64,000 nucleotides of DNA from Isoetes taiwanensis (lineage: Eukaryota > Streptophyta > Lycopodiopsida > Isoetales > Isoetaceae): the NCBI GenBank assembly GCA_021234155.1, contig JAJEKV010000126.1, positions 1,977,771 to 2,041,770 of the forward strand, read 5' to 3'. This document shows, piece by piece, positions 24,809-35,491 of this stretch. The notes under the pieces are model-generated. The model worked only from the letters and a program-made list of their open reading frames with translations. It searched no databases and had not been told where the DNA came from. Made by a program: the position numbers and the translations under genes. Positions within the stretch are counted from its first letter, which is position 1. Each line of letters begins with the position of its first letter.

Positions 24809-26464
24809 TGTGACGCTCCCTGCTAAATATACGGCCACCCAGCCCATACACTCCGTGCAGAAATCCCCATCCGGTCCTTCGACCGACCGCACGGGCCCTC
24901 CGCCTATCCCGCACTCTGGGATCACCGTGAGTGCGAAAGGGGACACGGCGGTGTCTTGCGCCCTTTCCCCTATGGGCTCCTATCACAAAGCCGAAGCATA
25001 AACAACGCCGTAACTAGCAACAACAATACATCATACTACCTCGAAGGGTAGCCCATCCACATATCCACAACCGCAAAGAAGATAATCCCGTACCATAAAA
25101 CATGAGAGCTCCTACCCATGGCTCCTCATAAGGAGGATGACCGACCGGGCTAGGCCTCAAGATAGAGCGTAATCGAGTCATAACAATGGCGGGGCTGGCT
25201 ATAGACAATGGCTAGGGTTGACCACTCCATCCGCCTCCTCCGTGCATACTTTGCGATGGGCTCGACAAAGCTCGACATGACTCTAGCCTTCCTGGATACG
25301 CAATCCCATGGCATCACCCATCTAACTACTCCAGTTGCATCTCCCCGGTCCGGCCGAGGCAGTGAAGGGTTGCATCTCCCTTCCCGGGGTCTAGAGGTTC
25401 CACGGCGGCTAGAGAATCGTGGGCGACACACGATTCATACCCGACCGAACCCCCCAAAACAAGAGCCAAGCCGACACTTGCAACTTTGAGAGGCGGGGCG
25501 ACACCATCGCCTCAGAGGTGTCGCACCCATGCTCGCCCACACAATGGGTGACCCACCATAAGCCTAGCCCACTATGGGATCCCCTCAGAGTTCCCCCACT
25601 CTCGGCAGGATCCTCCCCCTCCGCATTGCCTCTAGCCCCGTTGTGTAGTGCCGAGTCACATCATAGCCTCCCTAGCCCTGTGGGTTCCTATGCACAGCCG
25701 CATCTAATAGGAACTAAGGGATCTAATCTAGGAGCATACTACATATGGCTCTAGGTCTCTACCCCCTTCCCAATACAAGAGGAGCAAACATGATCAACCA
25801 TCGCCACATAATCATCACATCATGAGAATAATCATAAGAACATCTTAACCTAATCATACAAATCTAACTTACGCTTAGGGTTCCTTGATTAGGGTTCAAG
25901 ATGATGCATGAGGGTTCTAGGATGGCTCTACCCTAGATACAAGATACTAACTCATCCGGAATGTTAATTCCGGATGAACTACTATGACTACTACTCTACA
26001 TACATACCCCTCCCAAGCACTCCCTCCCACCTCTGGGCGCCTCCATGGTCTTCAAGGCGTTCGAGGTAGCTCCCACTCCTCGCTGATGCGCCACGCCCCG
26101 GGGCTGGTCTGTGCTAGGCCATGCCACAAGAGGACGGTTCTCAAAACGGAGTTTCGGCCAAGAAGGTTCCCGTGACTGTTGGAGCCGAAAAAGAGGCCTA
26201 GGGTTAGGGTTTAGGCCTTTATAGGTTAGGGTTCACATGTTATGCCACGTGGCTCCAATAGGGTAAGACCGTGTGGCGGGTGCCCAATAGGTTAAGGCCA
26301 CGTGGAAAATGGTCTTAACCTAAGGTTGGCTAAGTTATATGAATAACTTAGTCATGCCCCCTAGTGCCACAATCTATGGTATACAAGGCTATGAAGATAG
26401 ACTTGTATAGTGACGGGTCCAGGAATATACGTATTTATAGCGTATATTCCCCTGGAACGTCACA
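24809..26464 (-). repeat. 5' LTR of the 14.9-26.5 kb element
   Basis: This is the partner of 14929-16576. About 20 bp inside its 5' end the minus strand has GGAATATACG, then CTATAAATA, then CGTATATTCC: a TATA-like core flanked by a perfect 10-bp inverted repeat. In the 3' LTR the same hairpin has lost one base. Confidence 0.93.
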
Positions 26465-27205
26465 ATCTGTGTTTCTCTGTCGTATTCTTATGCTCTGTGA
26501 CATCGGGTGTAGTTCTGCTGGCAGGGAATGCTATGTCACGTATGTGACTCCATGGTAAGAGGTCCTCTAGTGCCAAACATGGGCTGGGAAGGGTATGCCC
26601 ATACGAGGTTCACCCCACGACTCCTATTGCAGGGCTTGGAATGTAAGCTGGCTGGGCATTTCTCTGCTAACAGGGCCTGCATGTAGGCTGGCTGAGCTTC
26701 CCATTGTCCCGGAGCTATGGTTATGATGTTTTGGTATTTTGGCTATGTTCTTTGCTTCTGATGCTCATGTGTTGTATTTCATTTGATCATGTTACCATTG
26801 TCTAGCAGTACTAATATAGGATTTGGTGTCTTTGCTTGTCTTTATGTTCTTGTTATCCAAGATTTCCAAGCTGTTCATTGCATGCAGTGGCAGCCAGGGA
26901 TCCCCACTTAATCACGAGGACTAATCCCATTGAGTCGATATGCTATTAATCTGAAAGACAGTGGTCAACTTGATGGCAGCAATGTAGCCAGGAATCATGG
27001 CTGAAATCTAGAGCTAGAAGTTCTATTTGATTTTATTGTGGATAGTAAATCTTTTGGATGTGGTTATCTTTGATGGATAATGGAATAGATAAGAATGGAT
27101 CATTCTCAATTGCTATGGAAGATTAAATTCTTCACCAATATTCTAGCTTTTGTAAAGTTTATATATCCATCTAGATCTAGCCTTTAGATACAAGATCCCG
27201 AGTTG
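26465..27205 (+). mobile_element. Family-B LTR, copy 1, part right of the nested insertion
   Basis: The sequence continues the older LTR from 14928. It begins with the second ATCTG copy. The block GATCCCCACTTAATCACGAG resembles 57012-57050 in the LTR at 55 kb (CGATCCCCACTTAGTCCGTG), which places it in the 3' half of a related Ty3/gypsy LTR. The inverted counterpart is 31178-32027. Confidence 0.7.
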
Positions 27206-27391
27206 CCAGGATGGCCAACTCAGCAGGCTCGTAGGCAACGAGAGCAACTCTTGATGATATTGAGGTATAATTATGGTGAATTAAGTTGACATTGCATATT
27301 GATTACAATAGTTTCAGTTAGTTAAGGGAATGCTTCAGTAGACCTATAATTGACCCATGAGGACATGGGTTAAATTTTAGAATGGAGACTG

Positions 27392-28770
27392 TAATGGACC
27401 TGGCCACCTTATGGGCCAGTATATGTATTTATGGGCGTATGTATCATGTTTGGTATGTATGCAGCATGGAGAGCATATAAGCAAGGGTTTTGCTTATTTG
27501 GAAAAGAACTTTGCAAAAGTTTTTGCAGAGCGTGAAGGCAGAGGAGCAATTTCTAGGCAGTTTTAGTGGCTGAAATTTGGAACATTATATCTCGATGACT
27601 AGAGATCCTTTTTAGGTGATTTTTCTTTTGCTGGAAAGGTCTTGGAATCAATTCCCGAAAGGGGTTTGATCATTTTTAAGTTAATCCGTATGAGAGAGTT
27701 ATGATAGAAATAGTGATGCTGGGTCAGAATTGATAGCACTATGTATCTTTTTCTGTTGTTTCATTCTTGGAGCTAGAAGACGATCTTTTGAGGTGCAAGC
27801 AACGGCAACTGGTCCAGATGTCTATGCATGAAGAAATTCCTATGTGGGATTTTCTTATTGATCAATTGAGGTGCTATGAGCTGTCATGATTAGTCTGTAC
27901 ATGATTTTGCATGCGAATATGATAAATTATGAATTTGTTGGAAGCTCATAAGGCTACAGAAGGTAACCAGTGAGTAGAAACATCTCTAGAAGGGTTGATT
28001 CTGAGTCAAGAATGTCTGAAATTGCTTAGGAAGTGCTGACATAGGCTTGAATCCACAGATATGGCATGTCTTGAACCTCTTTTATTAGATTTCCACAACT
28101 TTTGGAACTAACCGGTCACGTTTCCTTTCCTGTTGTTTATATTTGTTTGGTTGACTTTTCTCTATATTTGCTTTGGTTTAGTATTTTGTTGCTAATCTAA
28201 TAAGTTATTTAAGGAATAAACCATTGGGATGGGGCTCAATTGTCGTGCATGTGGATGGAATCAGTGAAGATTGCACAGATTGCTCAGAATAGTCACAGGA
28301 ATTATAATTGTAAGGAAATGCATGGCTTTGAATGATTGTAATGTAACTAAAATAGGATTACTAATTCTAAAATGGTAAAGAAACCTATCAGATTGACCTC
28401 TGAGATGGCCCTTAAGTAGATCCTTCTTGACACAAATAGAGAAGAATATGAGCATCTGGGTAGCTAATCGGTAAGTTGAGCATGAAGCTCAAGGATTGTG
28501 CCATCTGTGTTGTTTTGGCTCTTAAAGATGGAGCTATGATTCAGGATAATGTGACATGAGAATTGATCTTTTAGGCACATGTACATTACATAATGTAATG
28601 AACATCACATGTTATATTCCGTGTCATTGCAAAATTATTGTCTTTGTATATGTTCTTGGATCCTTCGGGGTCGGGCTTCTTGGTTCGGTAGCCTAGGTTG
28701 CTCCATGTTCATCTGTGTTTCTCTGTGGTATTCTTGTGCTCTGTGACACTGGGTATAGTTCTCCCGGCAG
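27392..28770 (+). mobile_element. Family-B Ty3/gypsy LTR, copy 2, 5' half
   Basis: It starts TGTAATGGACCTGG directly after CATGAGGACATGGGTT and a purine-rich tract. The same junction precedes the LTR at 60839. It matches copy 1 up to CGGCAGGG at about 28770 and then breaks off. Its missing 3' half is found inverted at 31178-32027. Only about 190 bp separate the end of copy 1 from this start, so nearly the whole internal region is lost. Confidence 0.75.
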
Positions 28771-29969
28771 GGCCTTGATCATGCATCCCTCAAGTTTTTA
28801 ACATACTTTGAAGATTCAATCTTATAATCTATTAGCATTTGGAGGTGTTTAACTCCAAAACAACAAAGATTAACAAAATAGCAAAGATCCTACCTTATGA
28901 AGATAGACAAAACCCATCTGCGCCAAAAACTCCCAAGGGAATGGGACAAAACAACAATGGAATGGAAAAAATAAATTGACCGCACTCCCGCCAAAATTGT
29001 ACGTCGTTTATCGACGTCACGACGTCGTTCAATGACGAGTAGCCGACGTGGCTTGACACCCAGGCATGCCATGACAGCACCCAGGGCACGTCAGATGCCC
29101 AGAACGTCGTCTAACGACGTTAAGGACGTCGTTCAACGACGTATTGTGCTTGTTCTTGTAGATTTTAATTTGTAGAAACTTGCTAGTTGGTTTTATATCT
29201 ATAAGAAATTGTAGGTAACAATTCTACCAGGTGCCCCATAAAAAACATAGGACAAACAACATAAAATACAAACAATACAAAATACATAAAAAACTTGTTG
29301 TTTCCATTCATAAAGACAAGCTTATGCATCATTTATGTCCATCCTGGGAATGTGACAACTACCAGCAACCACTTGCATCATTATCTGCACCATGATGCTG
29401 GTTTTCTCTTCCATTGGGCTAGTCGTTCTCCACAGGGAATGTCGGATGTCAGTGAAATAAGATGCTCCCTTTTACTCATCTTTGCCACGATGGTGAAGGG
29501 AGGATTCTCATCTGAAGGCATTGGATCGTTGGAGGCGGGAGGAGGAGGGGGATTACTAGAGATGGCCACTATTGGAGGAGGAGGAGGAGGGGGGTTACTA
29601 TTAGACGGAACATATCGCGCGAATGTCTGCCAGACCATTATCGCAAGATGAAGTAGGGCAAGAACACTCAAAGGAAAGAATAACACGAGCTACTGAGGTA
29701 TTAACTTATAAAGTGGTGTTAGGGTTAGGATTAGGGTTAGGGTTCGTATTTGGCAGAAAAAAAAATCGTATTCATCAGATACGTCGTTAAACAACGTCTA
29801 GATCAGACACGTCATTAAACGACGTTTAGATCAGGCACATCGTTAAACGACGTTTAATCTGACCTGGCAAACCATAGACGTCAGATTTAATATGACGTCA
29901 GATTCCATAGATGTCGTTGAACGGCGTCAGGCACACGTGGCACACAACATCAGCAGGCCACGCAAGCAG

Positions 29970-30457
29970 TTTTGTTTGGCTGTTTCACTACATCCTTGTA
30001 TTTTCTCTTCTTCATATGCCATATCCACAAACACTTCTCAATCTACCAAACAGGCTTAAACCCCCATAAAAAATCCACAGAAGTTTCTTCTCAAACTGCT
30101 ATCCAAATTTTATTTTCATCCTTGAGACGAACTCAGCATAAGATTCTTTCAAATTCTCGTCCATTTTTAGCAAATAGACCAGTTGATGAAGTTAAAACCG
30201 CCAAACAAAAGAAGGAAAAAAACCCAACAAAAACAATGTTGATCTCTCTTGTAAAGCACCGTGTAAACCTCTGCAGAACATTACAGCTCTTCTGCGCCTG
30301 CCTGAATAACAAGCTTACAAGCTTCTACGAATGTCTTAAATCAGATAAAAGAGATAGGATTCGCACACAATTTAATTTACCGAACTGCAGAAAGGCTTCT
30401 GCATTCTGCAGATGCCGAGAAGAATTAAAGGATGGGAGCTTGTTTGCCTTGGTTTTT

Positions 30458-30494
<37 letters not shown>
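29970..30494 (+). other. Possible retroposed sequence ending in a 35-A tract
   Basis: About 490 bp of non-repetitive sequence end in an unbroken run of about 34-35 A (30461-30494) inside the CACTA-like element. The 180-codon frame across it ends in a polylysine that is only translated poly-A, so it is not taken as a gene. A retroposed transcript or SINE-like insertion is the simplest reading. No convincing flanking duplication was found. Confidence 0.35.
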
Positions 30495-30498
<4 letters not shown>

Positions 30499-30582
30499 GG
30501 GAAATTGCTTATGATTGCAGCACATATGAACTATATAAGTAAGAAAGTAATTATCTCTGGGACTTAGTAATTATCTCTGGGA

Positions 30583-30995
30583 CACGCAGGCCTACCAGCC
30601 TGGCGAGCCGGTAGGCCATGGCAGCACCCAAGGCATGTCAGATGCCATAGATGTCGTTGGACGACGTCTTGCACACATGGCACGCCATGCAGGCCTGCCA
30701 GCCCTGGCGACATCAACAAGCCATGCAAGTAGTTATGACACGTCACCTCTTCTAGACGTCGTTGAATGACGTCTGTCACATGTGGCATGGCACGCAGGCC
30801 TGCCAGTCTGGCGAGCTGGTAGGCCACGGCAGCACCCAGGGCATGTCAGATGCCATAGACATCGTTGAACGACGTCTTGCACACGCGGCACGCCACGTAG
30901 GCCTGCCAGCCTGGTGAGCCGGTATGCCACGGCAGCACCCAGGGCACGTCAGATGCCATAGACGTCATTGAGCGACGTCATGTACACGTGGCGTG
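30583..30995. repeat. Subterminal repeats, about 104-bp unit, four copies
   Basis: Units begin with GGCCTGCCAGCCTGGCGAGC and contain GGCAGCACCCAGGGCA, GTCAGATGCCATAGA and one ACGTCGTT palindrome each (about 30589, 30691, 30796, 30900). The second copy is altered. A related unit lies at 29050-29110 on the other side of the element, as expected for subterminal arrays. Confidence 0.8.
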
Positions 30996-31177
30996 ATACG
31001 CATGCCTACTAGCTTGGCAACATCAGCAGGCCACGCAAGCAGTTATGACACGTCACATCTTCTGGACATCGTTGAACGTCGTCAATGTCGTTGAAAGACG
31101 TCTTCGTCGTTTAAAGACGATCAGGCGACGTTGAACGATGTCAACACGTCATTTAAGGTCGACGATCCTTTGTAGTG

Positions 31178-32027
31178 CCCGAGATCTTGTCTACCCTTAA
31201 GGCTAGATCATCTACATGGATATAAAAACATTACAAAAGCTAGAATATTGTTGAAGAATTTAATCTTCCATTTGCAATTGAGAATGATCCATTCTTATCC
31301 ATTCCATTATCCATCAGATAGATAGTATTTTTATATCATGCCACATTGGCAGCGTCCATGAGGACATATGATGGACCCCCAGAGACTTGAACACAAGATC
31401 TCTTAGTTGCTAACCCAATGGACTAGCCAATAAACCGAACAAGGGGGAACTTTTTTAACCAAATCCAAAAGATTTACTATCCACAATATTCTCATTCTAT
31501 ACAGTATCAAATGAGCAAATCAAACAGAACTTCTAGCTCTAGACTTTAGCCATGATTGCCATCTACGTTGCTGTCATCAAATTGACCACTGTCTTGCGGA
31601 TTAACTGCACATGCACTCGATGGGATTAGTCCAACTAATTAAGTGGGGATCCCTGCTGCCATTGCATGCATTGAACATCTTGAAAATCTTAGATAATAAG
31701 AACATAAATACAAACATAGACACAAGATCATGTGTCACTACCGTGCTAGACAATGGCAACATGATCAAATGAAATACAAGACATGAGCATCAGAAGCAAA
31801 GAACATAGCCGAAATAATAAAATATCATAACCATAGCTCCAGGACAATGGGAAGCTCAACCAGCCTACATGCATGCCCTGTTAGCAAAGAAATGCCCAGC
31901 CAGCTTACATTCCAAGGCATGTAGCAGGAGTGGTGGGGTGAACCTCGTACGTGCATACCCTTCCCAGCCTACGTCTGGCACTAGAGGACCTCTTACCATG
32001 GAGTCACAAAGGTGTTGTAGCATTTAC
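31178..32027 (-). mobile_element. Family-B LTR, copy 2, 3' half, inverted
   Basis: The reverse complement matches 26531-27205 in order, for example TGACTCCATGGTAAGAGGTC, TCTAGAGCTAGAAGTTCT and TAGATAAGAATGGATCATTC (or close forms). Its outer end (about 32027) corresponds exactly to the point where copy 2's 5' half stops at 28770. It carries one extra segment, 31316-31457. Confidence 0.75.
31316..31457 (-). mobile_element. SINE-like tRNA-derived insertion (about 140 bp)
   Basis: The segment is present in the inverted LTR half but absent from the paralogue at about 27052-27062, which reads straight through. On the minus strand TTGGCTAGTCCATTGGG (A-box-like) is followed by TGTTCAAGTCTC (B-box-like). 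This is the head of a tRNA-derived SINE. The occupied and empty pair gives its limits; the tail and target duplication are unclear. Confidence 0.5.
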
Positions 32028-32315
32028 GGGTCGGCTCCATCCCGAATGGAGAGGACTAGATGTATCGGATTCATGCACCCTAGAATAGAAGTTTCAAACT
32101 TCATAGATTACAAATGATTTGAAGTGTTGCATGAATAAGGTACTGGTCGACTCCATCCCAAATGGAGAGGACTAGATGTATCGGGTTCAGGCACCCTAGA
32201 ATAGAAGTTTCAATCTTCATAGATTACAAATGATTTGAAGGGTTGCATGAATAAGGTACTGGTCAACTCCATCCCAAATGGAGAGGACTAGATGTATCGG
32301 GTTCAGGCATCCCTC
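32025..32315. repeat. Tandem repeat, 116-bp unit, about 2.5 copies
   Basis: CTCCATCCC(A/G)AATGGAGAGG recurs at 32035, 32151 and 32267 (exact 116-bp steps), each followed by GACTAGATGTATCGG. The third copy is partial. The array begins at the inversion breakpoint. Confidence 0.9.
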
Positions 32316-32433
32316 AATCAAATGCTTTCTAAATATCATAAACGTTGTATCAATCTAAACCTTAAGAAGAATAAACATTTGATAAAATCTATGAAAAAAT
32401 ACATTAAAGTTTTTTGTTAATATATTTTTTTTT

Positions 32434-32793
32434 TTGTTGTTTACTAGTAAAAACAACATGGACGAACGTCAGAAGGAATATGAACGTAAACTGAAACAGA
32501 AAGCTTTGAGAATGTTACATGGCGACTTGTGCAAGGATATTACCCCAACAATTGCCACAAGTAGTCCAATTAGATCCAGTGGACCGAGTCTTCCCCGAGG
32601 CATTGGTGGTGTGCATGAAATGAATGCTGCCGATGTATGTACCATAAACATGTTTCTAATAATTAGTTAACTTTATATCCTAATGTACTTTTTTGTGCAG
32701 TTCTACTTGACAGAGCGGTTAACAACGTCTGGCCGTTTAAACGACGTCTGGACGACGTTATAGACATCGATATGGCACAATATTTTTGTAGTG
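32434..32793 (+). mobile_element. Second CACTA-like end with an exon-like fragment
   Basis: The right end ATATTTTTGTAGTG (complement of CACTACAAAAATAT) lies at about 32780-32793. It is preceded by ACGTCTGG, TTTAAACGACGTC and GACGACGTT copies like the element at 28983. Upstream, MDERQKEYERKLKQKALRML and PSLPRGIGGVHEMNAAD form a coherent frame (32458-32640). It ends at a possible donor and meets TTTTTTGTGCAG as a possible acceptor at about 32700. The protein is not recognised. It may be a transposon gene or a captured host exon. Confidence 0.45.
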
Positions 32794-32844
32794 GAGTTGC
32801 GGGGGGGTCAATTCGACAGGCTCGTCACACATTGTAGTTGGATA

Positions 32845-33840
32845 ATTTTTTATTTATTTATTTATTTGTGTCTAGCTCTCTTAGGGTCTTGAGAGACCAT
32901 GGAGCCTGTGGACTCTGTATTTACAATTTCAACAATAGAGAACGGTGTGCATCCACTGCTCTCATATAAGCACCTAATTTCATAGGTGGTAATGCTAGTA
33001 AGGAGTAAAAATCTGAAACTTGAATGCCAAATTGTTCTCTGATGTACTTGTAAGATGCGCATTGTAGAAAAGTGTGATGCTCGTCTTCAACACAGTTCGA
33101 CTCACATACTTTGCAGATCCGTTCTTCTACTGGAATTTTGAACCAACGACCTGTCTCAATGACCAATCGATGGGAACCAGCTTCTATAGCGGCAATCGGT
33201 TGCTTATGCCATCTTGAGATATTTGAATTGAGATAACCTTGGCTCTTGTATTCAATCAAATGATTAACATTTGATCTGTAATAGCGCATGCGTTTTCCTG
33301 GAGCAGCCCAAAGCCGATCTACTACAAGTGTCTCAAGTAATTCTCATGTCTCAATCTTATCATTCGGCCAGTTTGATTCAGATATTCCCCATTTGTTTGC
33401 TCAATCTCTCAGATCTTTCATCCATCCCGCTTTGTTCGTGAGCATAGCATGGCTTGATGTGGAAGCCTGGGTATCGTCCTCATTGCCTCATTCTGTTTGC
33501 AAATTTTATGGCTTGAAATAACGCCTCTGCTTCTATAGGAAACAAGCCAACTTCGGCCAGCATTATAGCATATGGGATTTGGGTTTTAATCCCCAATTCC
33601 TCACGCAGAAATGTCTTTTGAATGGATTCAACCTGCTGCCACAACCTAGAAGAAATGCTTGGCCCCCAAATGGGTGAGCCATAAAGTAACACAGTCTGAA
33701 CTAGTATTTTGAACAGCGTTTTCTTGAGTCCCCATTCTGTGAGAGCTGATTTATGACAGTTTGAAAGCATACCATATAGTGCTGCCTTACTTCCTGCTAC
33801 TCTTCAATTTATACAATCTTTCCATTTGTAGTCACTACGA
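32845..33840 (-). mobile_element. LINE 3' end (reverse transcriptase C-terminus and zinc finger)
   Basis: Two minus-strand frames give the end of a plant LINE ORF2. The first (33770-33480) has VLLYGSPIWGPSISSRLWQQ and IQKTFLREELGIKTQIPY. The second (33289-32921) has AGSHRLVIETGRWFKIP and the zinc motif RICKVCESNCVEDEHHTFLQ. The element ends in (AAAT)n on the minus strand (32845-32871). It is 5'-truncated and frameshifted, and related to the fragment at 42.3 kb. Confidence 0.85.
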
Positions 33841-35276
33841 CACAAATCAACTTTCGTCTTATTCTCTCATGACCGTCAGAGTCCCTTATATGTTTCCTTC
33901 AACTCACTTCTCCCTGAGGAGATAGGATTAAAGGGACATATAACTACCATGGGCCTATATAAAGTTTAATTTTGAAGTATTTATACGCTTTTGAAAATTG
34001 AGAATCATGAGTCTTATTTTTGAAATTTTATAAGCTTTTCAAGATTGTTTTTCGAATCCCCAATCATTGTGTTATGATCGGTTATCACGTATATTTAGCT
34101 AGTTAATGGTGACAATGCTCTCTAGCAGTGCCGCAGAATTATCTAAATTATCTAAATGCTCTGAGTGGATTCCTCACTAAGGTATCATCTACCCGAGCCT
34201 TCCACAATCTGTGGACCTGGGGTAGCTATTTCAAGCTCTTCAAACATGTTCAATTTCATTACTCTAAGGGGCCGTTCACATGATAGCATTTTGGGTCAGC
34301 AAACGTAAGCAGCTGATTCCGTGCTGCTTCAAATACCTCCAGCTGAATCAGCCACGCGGGTAGCATTCCGCGACATTTGAACTCTCATAAGGGGCTGAAA
34401 TTTTTCTGGCTCAGCTCAAGTTCAGCGAGGACTCAGCCGTCCCACCGGCAATACGTCCATGTGAACCCAGCATAAGAGCACTGATTCACTTATAACTTGA
34501 GCTTTAAATAATTTAACTATTTTTGAGGAATAGAATAGAACAGATTTTAAACGTCAATGAAGACCCATAGGCTAATTAAATTTACTGTGGATGATAAGAT
34601 TCAATTCAATTTATGACGACTCTCTATACCTCAATAATTGCCGTCTATGTCTAGCGTATATAATATATACAAATTTCATCAAGACTTATTCAACTTTTAT
34701 GCAATGCCACTCCAATGAGTTGGTTGAACGTGGTTGGTTATCTTTCCAAGCTCCCCTATGAGATGGTGCCAAGTGCCATATGCTTTAACATCATCATAAT
34801 TAAGTTGTCCTCTTTCCTTATTGAAAACGACATTCCATTTTCTCAAACCCACGTCATGTAAAGTTTTCAACATCCAGGAACATTTGTCGTAATTGGTGGA
34901 ATTAAATAAAACGCAAGAAACAAATAAGTAGGCCCTCCTCTTTATGTTTTGGCACCATAAAGAGAAATTACTTTGAAATCGTAAAAAATAAGAATGATTC
35001 ATCCTTAGTTGCATGCATCATCTCAACTATTAATTTGCCGGGTTACCTATTTTCTAGCTATGAAATAAGAAATTCTCAGTTCATAAGTATCATGTTAAAA
35101 CATTTCAAAAAGAAAAGTACTGCACACTGCTTCTTACAAGTAACTTGAATTCGTTCAACATATTTAACATTACCCAATGGGTCCAGTTACAATACATGTG
35201 CAAATGTACATGTGGGCTTTAGAATTGAGCCTTCCAGAATCATGAAGGCACTGGTGGAAGAAATACAATGAGATGC
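33841..35276. other. Intergenic, no gene seen
   Basis: The minus-strand frame 34697-35014 (105 codons) has a plausible composition but no recognised motif and is left uncalled. A MITE-like segment is listed separately. Confidence 0.45.
34270..34478. mobile_element. Possible short DNA element (MITE-like)
   Basis: The ends GGGGCCGTTCACATG and CATGTGAACCC are imperfect inverted repeats around about 180 bp of GC-richer sequence. Its base composition differs from the AT-rich flanks. The target duplication is not clear. Confidence 0.4.
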
Positions 35277-35282
35277 TTTATT
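35277..35282 (-). terminator. Poly(A) signal of the PWWP gene
   Basis: AATAAA on the minus strand lies about 210 bp after the PWWP gene stop codon. A second AATAAA-like site lies at about 35301-35306. Either would give a normal plant 3' UTR. Confidence 0.5.
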
Positions 35283-35491
35283 TACAATGGTTAACAACCT
35301 TTATTTTACAGCTTGCTTGTATTCGGCAGCATTCTCAGGCTCCAAATAAACTAGCAGGCTTGAACCACGGCCACGACACAAGCATTAATTTGGTGAATTC
35401 ACACCCTTTCAAGCTTCTTTGCTGATTATTTGCCATGATTAATGCAATACTTTTTAACCTGGAACTTTACAACATTTCTCTACTTGGTAGC

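Larger units (their letters stand above)
14929..26464 (-). mobile_element. Ty3/gypsy LTR retrotransposon, full length (11.5 kb), decayed
   Basis: The element lies on the minus strand with LTRs at both ends (1656 and 1648 bp), 5-bp target duplications ATCTG, a primer-binding site for initiator tRNA-Met next to the 5' LTR and a G-rich polypurine tract next to the 3' LTR. Gag, reverse transcriptase and the integrase end are recognisable in the order expected of Ty3/gypsy, but all frames are broken. The internal region is 8.2 kb. It inserted into the older family-B LTR, so it is younger than that copy. The LTRs differ by many small indels, so either it is old or the sequence carries local errors (see findings). 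Confidence 0.93.
28983..31177. mobile_element. CACTA-like (EnSpm-type) non-autonomous DNA element
   Basis: The right end reads CCTTTGTAGTG, the complement of CACTACAAAGG, which is the CACTA signature. The proposed left end is CACTCCCGCC at 28983, a weaker match. Both ends carry subterminal arrays of the palindrome ACGTCGTT-N-AACGACGT: left at 29001-29142, inner at 29781-29935, right at 30650-31160. Palindromic subterminal repeats that bind the transposase are typical of CACTA elements. No transposase is visible. The interior holds a Pro/Gly-rich frame pair (29295-29686) and an oligo-A-tailed insert. A clear 3-bp target duplication is not seen (CCG versus CCC), so the left boundary is tentative. 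Confidence 0.65.

Noticed and set aside
29718-29752. GTTAGGGTTAGGATTAGGGTTAGGG as an interstitial telomere
   Set aside because: There are only about four units and they are not the usual plant TTTAGGG register. It is too short to support a telomere-derived origin.
29972-30514. 180-codon frame ending in polylysine
   Set aside because: The Lys run is translated poly-A; the rest has no recognisable domain.
30564-30930. Overlapping minus-strand frames rich in Arg, Gly and Cys
   Set aside because: They are the 104-bp subterminal repeats read through, not a gene.
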